A stretch of DNA of 64,000 nt from NCBI GenBank assembly GCA_014706295.1, contig JACSVZ010000006.1, positions 24,982,629 to 25,046,628 of the forward strand. The letters are read 5' to 3'. Of the stretch, positions 27,682 to 41,310 are shown one piece after another. The translations under genes were made by a program, and so were the position numbers. Position 1 is the stretch's first letter. The number at the start of each line of letters is the position of its first letter. The notes beneath the pieces are model-generated. The model saw nothing but the letters and a program-made list of their open reading frames with translations, ran no database searches and was not told the DNA's origin. The stretch is from Lycocorax pyrrhopterus obiensis (Eukaryota > Chordata > Aves > Passeriformes > Paradisaeidae).

Positions 27682-28867
27682 ATTAAGAAGCTTGAAAGCT
27701 GAGTGTTATGTGCCTACCACGTGTAACATTTAACACTCTTAATTTCCTGATCCACAGTCTAAAACCATATACCTTTTTGTAGAGAAATTATGGCAACATG
27801 CTCTGGACCAGCAGTAATTATCTCGTAATTTGCAATACTTGTGCTATATGACTGCTTGATAATAGAGTAAATAGCTTTTACTAGTATCGCTTTCACTGTT
27901 ACAAACAGACTTAATTGAGCAAATTAATGAATGAGAGCTAACCACTGCTAGAAATCAAGGTGAACTTTGGTAAAATGTCAATTTCTGGATTGCTAAACCT
28001 ACACTATGACCACAGGATAAGGAAGGAAAGAAATAAGTGAGGTTTATTGCCAGTCACAGAGGTGATAAGAAAAACTAAATTTTCCAAACCAGCAGTCTAA
28101 ATTCGAATTTGTCTATCCCTGCTGCTTGCCTGGTACTCAAAGTGCAGATGGAAATTTTCACTGAACTTTACTGGATTTTCTGAAAATACATTCAAGATTG
28201 AAAGCATTGATTTGGAGGTCAATTTTAGTCTCATACTATTCTCAAATGTGATTCATTATATGGTTCACTAAAAAGGTTAACTATTTTTGCTAGTAATCTC
28301 ACTATGATGACAAAGGATAATCCTGATGCCAAAATCATGTAATAAAATATTTTCAAAAAACAAAGGATATCTTCTCAAAGTTCAGAATATTTTTACTGTG
28401 TTCAGAAAATGCAGCTAAGCAACCACCCCAGGTTCCTTCATACCTTTATGCATCATATGTGACAATATAAAAAGTCTTGCATGCATCATTAATATTGATT
28501 ATAAATGAAACATTTTGCCACAGTTTAAAAAGCAAATAATTTTTCCAATTTTTTTTTATTCCAGGTTACCAATTGCTTGTAACAGCTGCTTTTGTCCCTC
28601 CATACTTTGCAGACAAGTAAAGAATATTTAGATTAACTATATTAAGGTTGAGGTTACTATAGAATTTAAGCTGCTTCAGCAGCATGGTTGCAGGAACAGA
28701 AACAGTGTGCCATACCACTGCATAAATATTAGTTAGATGCAACACTGGTCTTACTGGTGCCTTTGGCCAAGAACCCTTTGTTTTTCCTGCATAAAAATAA
28801 CTCAAGGAGTTATTTCTTGTGTGTTTTGCACTATAACAAGTTTTTGAAATTGTGTAATACCCCACCT

Positions 28868-29320
28868 TGACTCACTGCTCTGGCACTGAAGCAGACCTGT
28901 GATTATGATGCCTGGCCAGAGGTCCTTGGAGGATGCAGCTCTTGGCGTATTTGCTGGTATTCACAGAGTGCAGACATGGCCCCCAGGGGACACCCCCAGG
29001 GCTGTATGAGCCCTGACAGACCCACTGGGTTTCCCCAACCTGCCCAGAAGCCATTCCAGCTGTCCCACTCGGGATGGCAGACCCCAAGGCAGCAGCACGG
29101 ACACTTTCCAGTTCCCCATGGCCTTACACCCACCTTGCCAAGCCCATCCAAAAGCACCATGAGCCCCACACGTGCTTTTGGCAAGGGTGACCAGTGTTCA
29201 GCTTTGCTCCTAAGTCCATGTCAGACCCCTCAAATCAGAAAAGCAAAACCATCTTCTGAAGACATGGACTTGCATATGCCATGCAGCTTTTATTCATGGC
29301 ATCCCTAGAAATGGGATTTA
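28868..29320. other. GC-rich block, unidentified
   Basis: A sharply bounded GC-rich segment inside AT-rich DNA, open in several frames on both strands (85-110 codons) but with proline/serine-rich, domain-free translations. It has few CpGs, which suggests an old repeat or decayed GC-rich insertion rather than an active promoter. Confidence 0.35.
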
Positions 29321-32300
29321 GGAAGGAATTGCTGCCAGAAGACAGTTGCTGGGGATCTGATTAGACAGACAGCGTTTAACCTAATCTCCTCTGCCACAAG
29401 CACATTCTGCTTCCTGTAATCAAATGTGATCACGGATGCAATTATTTAGGGGCATAATTCCACCAATTTAGACACCAAACTAGTTCAGCTACAGGTGGAA
29501 AAAATAAATACTGAAAGTAGAGGAATAAAAATGTGAATGTTGTTATGACTGGAGGCTGAACTACTAGACAGCTAAAAGTCATATGAAGATATAAACTTAG
29601 CAGGTTATGAGGTAAAACTTCGAATATTCCAATAATCTTCAAAAATCTAAATAACAAGCATTTCTGAAAAGTTCACCCCTTCTATCTTAAAGAATTACAG
29701 AGTTATTTTGAAGCCAAAGGATATAATTATCTGCTACTGCGTATGTTTTGTTCCCCCCAAAACCACAGAGACTGTGTCTATCTCTGTCTGTAAGATTTAG
29801 AGAGGTTATATTAATTTCCTGCATCCCCAGAAACAAACTGACAGTGTGAAGATGAGAAATTTATATTTGCAAGCTATGACAACATTAAGATAGGTAAACA
29901 AGCACAGCTTTCTGAGGGATTGGTAACATAGAATATTAAAGTCTATGGGTCCCAGGAAAGTAAAAATTTCAAGCAGGATTGCTAATTACAGAGGTCTTAG
30001 CTCCATTCCTTAAAGAGTTCTGGTTCTGTTTCACTCTTTAAATAAGATAAGGCTTAACTACACATACAGATTCTGAAAATTCCTGCTCCAAAGAAGGGGT
30101 ACTTCAAATGGGTAAATCATGCACAAAGGCAGGTGTGGGATTTGATGCCAAAATTCTGAAATCAAAAGAGGAGTAAAACAACCTTGCTTTAACAACAGTC
30201 GCATTCTATCTTGCATCATAAATAGCTAAATTATTTTGTTCTTTCTTTTTTCCCCCTGAAGTCCATGTAGCTTCAGCAATATTGATCACACTTTTATAAA
30301 GCTGTATAATGGTATTTTTAGAAGGACAGAATGAGTGATATTTATATTACCAAACACTGGAAAGAGACAAAAATAGATGGAAAGGCAAGAGTAGCCATGC
30401 CTCTGCTTTGTTTCAGATCTGCTCAAAAGCCACAGCAGGCATTAACAACAGAAATAGTAACAGCTGTCTGAAAAGGACAATACTGAGAAGTGACTGCCTA
30501 TAAAAGGGTGACTGTGAGAAGAAAGGGAAAGAAAATGTGTTTACTAAGAAAAACTAGCAAAAAGTGTTTTTTAGTTTTAATCTTTCTCCACTGTATTATC
30601 TACACATTACACTGATTAAATTGTTGGCACTCAATTTTACTGATTTATTTTATCTGCCTTCCAGCCCTTCTGTAGTTGATTTTCATATTATTTTGTATTC
30701 ATGAGTTTCAATGAGAATGAAAAAGCTTGGATTAAGAACCAGAGTGTTAGAGAATAACACTTCTGTATACACAAAATGAACATTTGTCATTACTCTCATA
30801 GTGTTGCAGGTATGGTGGTTTTAATGATGATTTGAGTAACAAAAGAGGGGGAATCTCATTTAATTAAACTGTTAGTAAGAGGTTATGAAAGTAACCCTTT
30901 TGCAGAAAAAATATTTATATAATCATGAATATATGCAATTCTGGGCCTTTTTGCTCTTATCATTAAATAAAATGAGTTTCACAGATCCCTGTGACATATA
31001 TAAAATATTCACTGATACAAAGCTTTTGGAATGATAGTACACTTTTAATAACTTCTGTGGAATACAGTGACAGAGTTGTAATCCTTAAAAGAACCTCTAA
31101 ACATCTACACTCAATAAAATACAGAACAATTTCACTATTAACTTAAGTTGCAGGAGAATGTTTACAACAAAATGTGACAGGAGTCCCTGAGCACGAGCAC
31201 TTCTCTCTTTGGGAATATTTGTTAGTACTAAATGGTAAAACCCAGCAAGGATGAAAGAGAAAAGATACAAATGCATCTGAAGGTTATTGTTGTTTGCTCA
31301 TATAAAAAATAAAATACATTGACTGATTTAGTTTCTGAATAATATCTTTCTGCTAATGTAAGGAGAACATCTCTGTAAGTATTAAATACAATACAACCAA
31401 ATGTATGCTAGGGGAAGACTTGGAATATTTACTTTCATTTATAAAAGTCAATGAGGATGTTGATTTTTCCCCTCAGTTTCCCAGCCCACACCTTCCACCC
31501 CTGAAGAGGTGTGCAGAATACCTATTTCAGTGCACTGGTTGCCACGTGTAGTTGCACTTGTAATTGAATTGTTGTGCCTGGACTCGGTTATTCACAGTAT
31601 TTTTTAAAAAAGTGTTGTACCATTCCCTTCAAAAGGAAGTACTATTATTTTTTATTTTACAAGCTGCTCTAGTTTTATTTGCTAAGTGCATGTCATTGGG
31701 ACAGCAAACAGGTCAGGTACAGGGTACGTGACTGGAGCAGTACAAAGCCAACCCAGAGGCAGCGGCAGTCCCCAGAGGCAGCAGCCCCTGTCTCTGCACC
31801 TCTTTTGCTCAGGGCCTGTGCTACAGGGTTCAGGCATATTGGGAACGATGAGAAGGGGCACAACTACATTTTGACCTAGCTACTCTCAGCTGCAAGATAT
31901 TGATGAAGGAATCATTGCACCGGCTGTAGCTGAGAGCAGTCTTCACACTGCTTAAGGCCAGGCAGACCCCATAGCACAAACAATGGGCAAACACACTGTA
32001 CCATATCTTTGAAGCCGTATCTCCTCTTTTGAGCAACTCTGGGAAAGACAAGATACAAGTAAATTCACAAAGAAATAATATTTGCATAAAAGTTTTTAAA
32101 GCATTGTATTCAATGCTTGTTGCTAGAAACATGAAGCTCATTAACAGCACTGTGATTTTCACTGGTGAAGTCTCCAAAATATTTAAAGATGTGATGATAT
32201 TAATGGAGTTGCACCTTGCAGCAAGATGCACTCTTTAATTTAAGTATGCCTTCTGAAGCTACACTGTCAAAATGTAACAAACATGACAAGTTTAGCTACC

Positions 32301-33269
32301 ACAATCTGATAAAATGCAACCAAAATAGAATGGCATTAGTTTCTAAAGTTGTCATAAAAATTACAACACATCACTGCTTAACTCTTGACAGGATTTTGTG
32401 TATTAAAAACAGTTATGAAACCAGATAACCACCCATGTAGTTTTAATTTCACTTTTATGTGAGAGACTAGCACAAGACCATTTGATGCTTCAGTCCCACT
32501 GAAGGTGCAATTTTGAATGGAACTTGATTCTGAGTTTCACACACTGTTAGTCCTTATATATATGATTAGTCCCATTTAGGTCAAAGAAAAAAAAAAGGAA
32601 AGGAATTAATTCAGTGAATATTCTTGAATTTATATGAGGTAAAAGCTAAATGTGCAATGGCCATTACTGGCTTAAAAATAAAAAATAAAAATAATACATT
32701 TGATTTTAAATGAAAGTACTTCATCTCTGCTGAGAATATTTTACACATAGCACTTTTTTCTCCTAACGTTTATTCAATATATGAATTTTAAGTAGAGTAT
32801 AAATTACTTCTTCTGAAAAAGAACATGCAGTTTGATCACGCTGGAGTGAACAACCTCCCCAGGAAATCCATCATGAAGCATTTGATTTGCTAAAGCAAAA
32901 TGAAATTTGCCTAGTAATTTTTTTTTTAAGAATTTTCCAGTGGACTTCCAGTGGCTCAGTTTATAAGAGCTATGATTTGAGTGGCATTAGTACTCCACAC
33001 GCTTTAAGAAATAAAGGTCTTGTAAGGAGAAATGAAAGAAAATCATCCTTAGATATAAAAACAACATCAGTTTGTTAGGTTAGGATCTTAGCTGGTATAG
33101 TGCCTCCAACTTTTTTCAATCATAGTCAAATAATCGCCAACCAAATAACCAGTCTGGAGTGTGAAAAAGCCCTGCAAACATGACCCTGGCCAGCGTAACT
33201 CTGCTACAGACTTCTTACATGACTCTAGCAGAAAAGTACTCCAAAACTGGAGATAGAAAATCTGAAGAA

Positions 33270-33660
33270 AAATCTGAGAGCAAATGCAGAGCGGGGCTGC
33301 ACCGTTCGCCTCTCCCGCAGTGTGTGACACCCAGGATCTGCCGAGCTGCTGAGACAATGGAGGGCAATGCTGAGCTATGCAAGCTCCACTAAGCACCACA
33401 CCAGTCTCGAGCTGCTCAGGACCCCAGCAGGGCGAGACAGATGCACACCACGCCCTGCACTTTCCTTCTTGACCCATCTGGGTATTCTGAGCTCGTCCTT
33501 AAACTGGGAACACACCAGAACATGACCGATCACTTCTGGCCGCTTTGTCCAGGCCATGCTGGTGTTCAGCTGGACCAGGAAGAGCCTTTCCTGTGCCTCT
33601 TCTCTCCTCGCACCCACAGAATCTGGCTTCTGACCTCCAAGAGAGCTGCCTGAGCAGTTT
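33270..33660. other. GC-rich block, unidentified
   Basis: Compositionally distinct from its surroundings, with overlapping open frames on both strands and no recognisable protein family. It could be a remnant of a retroviral or other GC-rich insertion. No LTR ends or poly-A signal were seen. Confidence 0.3.
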
Positions 33661-36600
33661 TTCTTTTCTGGAGACCTGTGTTTAAATGTGGAACTATGGC
33701 AGGAAAGGGAATAATGTGACAATCAATGAACTCCCTCTTGATGCAAATCTTAGTGAATTTTTGTTTGCCACACAAATTCTCACCACAATATAATGAATGT
33801 GGTATTTGCAACAAAGGAGAAGACCAGCCATAGTGAAATACCAGCCACATCATAGTGAGAAAGCAAACATATTGTAATATATGTTTTATTAGCAGTAATG
33901 TTTTAATTTTAAATCATCTGCCTGGAACAATATTAAAAGGAAAGCTTTTGTATGCATAACTTCTGTGCTTGAACAGTAGATAACTAGGATTTCATGTTGA
34001 CACTAAAGAAAAAATAAAATATGATTTGCTCATCTTACTGTGGAAAAATAAACATTTCCCTGCAACTACTGTCATAAATCCTTGAAAATCTATGAAATTA
34101 TCTGACACCGAGGAGTGGTTTTCCTGCAAAATATTACAGATCCAGCAAAGTCAGCTTTTCTAACACTGTCACTTTTTTCCCCAAGTAATCCACAAGAAGT
34201 ACCAGTCTGGGATAGTATCAAAACCAATGTGTTTCCATTTCCCGACATCAGGAATAAGAGCTGCTTCCATCAATTCTTGCTTATTCCGTACCTAGCACTG
34301 ATCCTGGTATATAATATCTAGGATAGTTGATTTTCTTAGTTACTCTCTAATTTTGTTTTTAAAATCCCACACATTTTCAACACTCAGCTCTAAATATTAA
34401 AAAGGCTCCACAATACTTAAAAATATGATTTTAGTGTAGTAAGACCAGAAACTGGAGACAACTGATAAAATGTGACCACAAATCATTGTATTGAGTTATG
34501 CCTATTTTGATTGAAGTGTAAAAAAATCAAGAGGTTCCTGGCATAGTTTTTCACTGCAGCAGTCTCTTAATACCGGCTGTAGAGGAATGCAGGTTATTTT
34601 CATTATTTATTAAAAAGTCAAATTTGTTCAAAGTTCTTTTTAACCTCATATTTTGAAATAATTCTGAAATAAAGTCTATTGGTTGAAATGATAACTAACA
34701 TCAGAATACCAGTTTCAGTAGATTATTACATGTTATATCAAGTGGCAGCATAAGAGTAATAGTGTCATATTAGTAATTATGACTACACACTTTGATTCGT
34801 CCCTTTGCATTCAGGAACATGTATTTCGGAAGAATGACAAGATAAGGAGCAGTCTATTATTTATTTATTTTTAACCTGTATTAAGAGTTGAGCTGGAATC
34901 ATAAGACAGAATATCCTAAAGTTCTGCATCAGTTTTCCAAAGCCAAAGGACTGCTTACGAAACCTCTCTTTAAAGGACTTTGCTCAATAGTCCTGTCAGA
35001 AACAACATTTCTAGATCTTGATACTGTTAGAAATCTGAAGCTTTTCTACACAGTGCTTGTGATACTGATTTCATCCTTCACATCATCCTGCCCCACCTCT
35101 AATCTTTGAGGCTCTGGTTCAGGTTCAAAGTAAATTGTCCAAATTTATCTCCATGTGTCATGGAGAAGTAATACCCTTCTCTTTTTCATCTTGGTCTCCT
35201 TTTTCTTCTCAATGTCTTACATATATTTAATCCAGATTAAAAAATATAGCACAGGTACACTCCACATATTAAAAACTCTACCAAAGATGCAGCGATTGAT
35301 GGAGAACACCTTGACATGGTTACAGTAACCACTTGCAGGATGGCTCTCACACCACTCTGCCCTCGAAAGAGCAGTTTAGGGCTATCTGCTGACTCCCCAC
35401 CCCCTCACTATCCCAGTGGGATACTGAACTGGATTTGGCACTTACAGAGGAACTAACACCTCAAAGTATTTTACATGCAGTCACACAAACAATATTGGTT
35501 AGGTTTCATTGTTGTTGTTGGGTGGGGTTTTTTGGGGGGGTTGCTGGTATCATTTTGTTTGAGTTTGGGGTTTTGTTTTATCAAAATACCATATTGCCTC
35601 CTAAAACTTCATTTCTTCCAACTGCTTATTCCCCATCTGATTACAAAATTATTATCACTTGTTTATGACAATTTCCACAGCATCCAATGTAATCTCAGAG
35701 TGCTGTGATTTCAAGTGGAAAATAAGCACCATAAATCCATGCTAATGTCACCTGTTACAAAACAAAAACAAGATAAAAGGAAAACGGAAACTGTCATATG
35801 TGAAACAGGAGTGTCAACATAAGAAAACATGTCAAAGTTTTCAGGAAATACTGCTGTATTCTTCTTATAATAAAGATGTCAGTTCAGCACAGTATGCTTT
35901 CAACTGAGCACAATACTCTCAACACCTGTAAGTCACATTGCATAGCAGATGTTAAATGTAAAATCCATTAGGACCAATTAGATTCCACAGAAGAAAAAAC
36001 TAGTAATAGCATGCACAGGCAATCTTGCATTACACAATGGTACTGAGAGATACCATGCACCACAAAAAAAAATCCCCCAAAAAACAATAAACATGTAAAT
36101 TTCACCCTTTTCTCACAAAGACGTCAGCTAACAGAAGACATGTTACAGTGCTTGCAGCCACAGGAAGAAGTGAGGTCTCCTGTCTCTAGTTAGAAGCAAC
36201 TTTTGTGAAGGCCATAACCTATTGCATATCAACAGGTAATTAATTAATCCTCTATGCCAGTGAGAAACTAAGCAGCAGAAGAGTTTGAGCACCCTTCACC
36301 AAACTGCATATGCATTTCATGTTACACTAACCTGACCCAAGTCATCCTCGTGTACTAAGGTGAGAGTGTCAATAGCATGGAGCAAAAAAAAAAAAAAACA
36401 AGTTCGTGGTACTCTCTGATAGAGCCTTTTCACTACCAGGTACAAGTTTACTCCTTTAACTGACCATTAAGAAACAGAGACAGGATTTTTAATGGACACG
36501 TGGAACAGATCTATGAGCACTTTTCAGGACTAAGCCACCGGTACAAGGTACAGGCTAAGTTCTGGCCATGTACTAACCGTGTAGACAAATGAATCTGTCA

Positions 36601-39408
36601 TTGCATACATGATAGCTCGATAGCCCCACTGGGGGCAAAGAACTTAATATTTCTTTTATAGGATTTATACATACTAAGAAGGAAAGTCTGTTTTTGTATT
36701 TGTCATGACACGTTGCCAAAGGCTGAAGCATTATTTCCTGGTAAGCAGTTTCAAACAACCTCTGGTTCTTCAATCAGAATTAGTCTGCAACAACTCATCC
36801 ATCCCTAGATACTAAGCAGTTCATAAATGAGTTAAATATATATGCAGTATCCCAGGTGAATTTGATCTTCCAGAATGTTTAAGAATATAAAGTAATTTCC
36901 ATTTCTTTAGAAAAGTGATAGATAATAATTTCAACTCAAAAAACCTACCAAATTTTGAAAGATCCTAGAAACAGACTTGAAATATGTTTCACAAACCACA
37001 GATTAAACCTTTGTCTTTCTTTAGTAGCTCCTGGGGAGAAACTCATTCAGCTACTTATGACCTAAGAAAATGGACAGAATTAATATATCCTCATGTATGT
37101 TTCCAATTATTTTCCTATCTACCATTACTAGGAAACAGAATTGTCCACAGTCCTCAGGAGAAATGGTGAAAAAGAAGTTTATGTGACTGCTATGGACTTA
37201 CAGACCAAAAAATAATACAGTTGCTGTTGGTTGCAGATGCTCATGCTGTGAATAACAAATGCAAATGCAGGTACAGCTTTTTCCAGTGGGATATAAAACT
37301 AGGTTTCTTCTTCGCTAGCACCAAATTAAGTCTCAGGCACTGTCCAAAACTGGAATAGGCTCCCTAAAGTCTTTTGTCTTGATATTTTTTTGCCTGTAAG
37401 ACACAGTGCAGAGTTGGACATGAGAGCTCTTGAAATCAGCAGCTTCCCATCTAAAACTGCTTTCTTTTTGGGATTCATGGGACATTTGGCAAGGAATAAA
37501 TTGAAAAGCAACTGCTCTTTTCTTTGTGTATTAAGCTCTGCTTGTGAGCAAGGAAGGAACACGGCCCTGGCTAATGCTGTTGGAGACCCTACAACCAGTA
37601 GCCCTGATCCCTCTTCCCACTCCTGGTGCAGAGCACTAAGGCTTCCAAGGTTTGCTCTCCCTTTGCTGGATTCTTGTGCAGCTGTCCAGCAAGGCAACAG
37701 CACACACACACAATCCATCCAGGGCATATTATAATTATTATTATAACAAAGTGTTGTTTTGTCAACAGTCTCCATCAATCGGACATCTAGTCAGACTAAA
37801 AAAAGAGACAACAAAAAAACTAAAGCGTTTACTTCAGGCACTGTTTCACGTTTGTGTTCCCATTCTGGTGATTTTCTTAAGTGTTGTTTCCATGTTGCTA
37901 TATTTCAGAGAAATGTATCTGATCATACAACAATGTATAAAGTCGTCATACATAAAGGCTTCTAAATGCATAACAAGCAACCAAAATGAAAATATGCCCA
38001 ACATCTTTTCAGCCTACTTTTATCTTAGCCATTTTTTTTGCATTCAGAAGTAAAACAAAACAAAACTCCACCCAAAAAATTAAGAAAAACCATAAATTTT
38101 CAGTTAACTGTATCAGTTTAAGTAATTACCTAACTATTTTACTTTTCACAACATCAGAAGCTTGAAGACTAAAAACCAAAACAAAAATCATGACGTACAA
38201 CATCCAGTTCATCCCTGGCATTATTCCACATAAATCAGTGGTATTACACTGGAGATTAATTTACAACACTGATGTGAATTAGAGGACTGTTCTATACGGC
38301 AACATCATCACAACACACATACAAAAAAATAACCAAAACATTATGACCATCACAAATGCACAGAAAAAATTATGCACCTTCAAATTATTTCTAAGCAAAC
38401 AGTACATACTATTTCAATAAGGAATTTTTACTATTTAAAAAAATAATTATGCCAAATTTTCTGATAAAGAAGGTTTAATAATTATGTAAAATACTTGATA
38501 GAATTCCACCCAGGAGAATGTGAAGCTCCTCTAGAGCTCATTTTTCACATATCCTATTGAAATATGACCAGTGGTAAGTTATGCAATGAATCTTCAAAAA
38601 CTGTTTTAGTCCAGTTTCGAAGATTGATCTGAGTACTCAAGTATGCTCAGCAAAGGGTAGTCACCACCTATACAATATACAGCAATGTAAACTAATGAAT
38701 TTCTCCTCCCAGTAGAAAACCATTCATCTTTCCCTCCTCTATTAAATACTGTGCCTAAGTTCAGTTTTGCTGGGCAAACAGGTTGCTTCTGTTCAGCTGC
38801 CTTACTAGTGAAGTTAGTTAGAGGCTGCCTCTCCCACCTCACCACAGAGGCAGGCAGATGCTCTGCCAATTCATCCCTTCTTCGCTCAGGGAGCGCGAGA
38901 CCGCACAGGGGCAGGAGAAGAAAGAAGTGAACACAGAACACCTCTCTCTTCCGCCGGCTCGCTCGGCTCTCAAACACATCTGTAATGTTTAAGGCTGCCT
39001 CTGCCTTTCAAACACAAATCTCTGCCAGGGGATGGTGTTCTCCATCCAGCTGCGGTTTCATGACCCGAACCCGCTGCTCAGCCAGTGCCCTACATAGCAC
39101 TACATACTTTGCCAGATTGAAACTCATTCGTCATCGCTCGGTTTTCCTATCTGCGAGTGACCCGAAACCTTTAAGGCTACCCACAGCCAACCAGCGAAGT
39201 TGCTTAGGAGCTGTGTACTGGCTATGGAGGGGTTTATTTTCTCTTTCCCAATTTTCGTCCACCTTGGAGCCGGACTCTTTCTTGCTCCTTGGGAAGTTGG
39301 CTGCGCCCTCGCTGCCCCTTCCCTCACGGGGACCGTGCCCAGGCGCAGTGCGCTCACTTGAAGGAAACGCAGCGATAAAATATTAAAACCCTTCCTTGCT
39401 CGGGGATC

Positions 39409-39560
39409 TCTGCGCCGCCTCGCTAGCGGGGAGCACCGCAACCCTCCGCGCCGGAGCCGGAGCCGCGCCCGCCCCGCACCGCGCACCGCGCCCGCCAGGT
39501 ATAGACACCCGCCGGGACCGTAGCCCCCCGATCCGTAACCAGCGACACCTCCCCCGGGAC
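39409..39560. other. Dense CpG cluster at the start of intron 1
   Basis: A second peak of CpG density lies 350-500 bases into intron 1, including a CGCACCG-type short repeat around 39475-39495. It is separated from the exon by a less CpG-dense stretch around 39600-39740. It may be a shoulder of the same island or carry intronic regulatory sites. No gene is recognised in it. Confidence 0.5.
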
Positions 39561-39836
39561 ACCCCGACACGTGGGGGCTGGTTCTCCCCTCGGCACTGAA
39601 AGGCGGGAGCAGCTCAGGCTGCCCCACGGAGTGTGTGTGTGTGCGCGGAAATGCTCCCACGCCGCGCTCCGGACGGGGCATTTTAGGCAGTCCTGTCCCG
39701 CTCCCACAACGCGCAAAATGAAATCTGAACGATGGCGGTGACAGAGCGGAGTGCGGGGAAAGGGGGCAGCCCCCACCTCTCTCCAGCTACATGTTGCTTT
39801 GGGACAGCAAGGGCTGTGGGTTGCGGCTGTACTTTA

Positions 39837-41306
<1,470 letters not shown>

Positions 41307-41310
41307 TTAT

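Larger units (their letters stand above)
27682..39289. other. Unique intronic sequence with two GC-richer islands
   Basis: Mostly AT-rich. GC-richer blocks stand out at about 28868-29320 and 33270-33660, plus a smaller one at 31690-31860. I see no named element or exon in them. The longest open frames (37326-37778 minus, 37652-38053 plus) lack domain features. Confidence 0.55.

Noticed and set aside
37326..37778. 150-codon open frame on the minus strand in intron 1
   Set aside because: No recognisable domain, biased low-information composition, overlapped by comparable frames on the other strand; likely chance.
39124..39681. 185-codon minus-strand frame next to the CpG island
   Set aside because: Lies in KCTD8 intron 1 in CpG-rich sequence; Gly/Arg/Pro-rich translation with no conserved motif.
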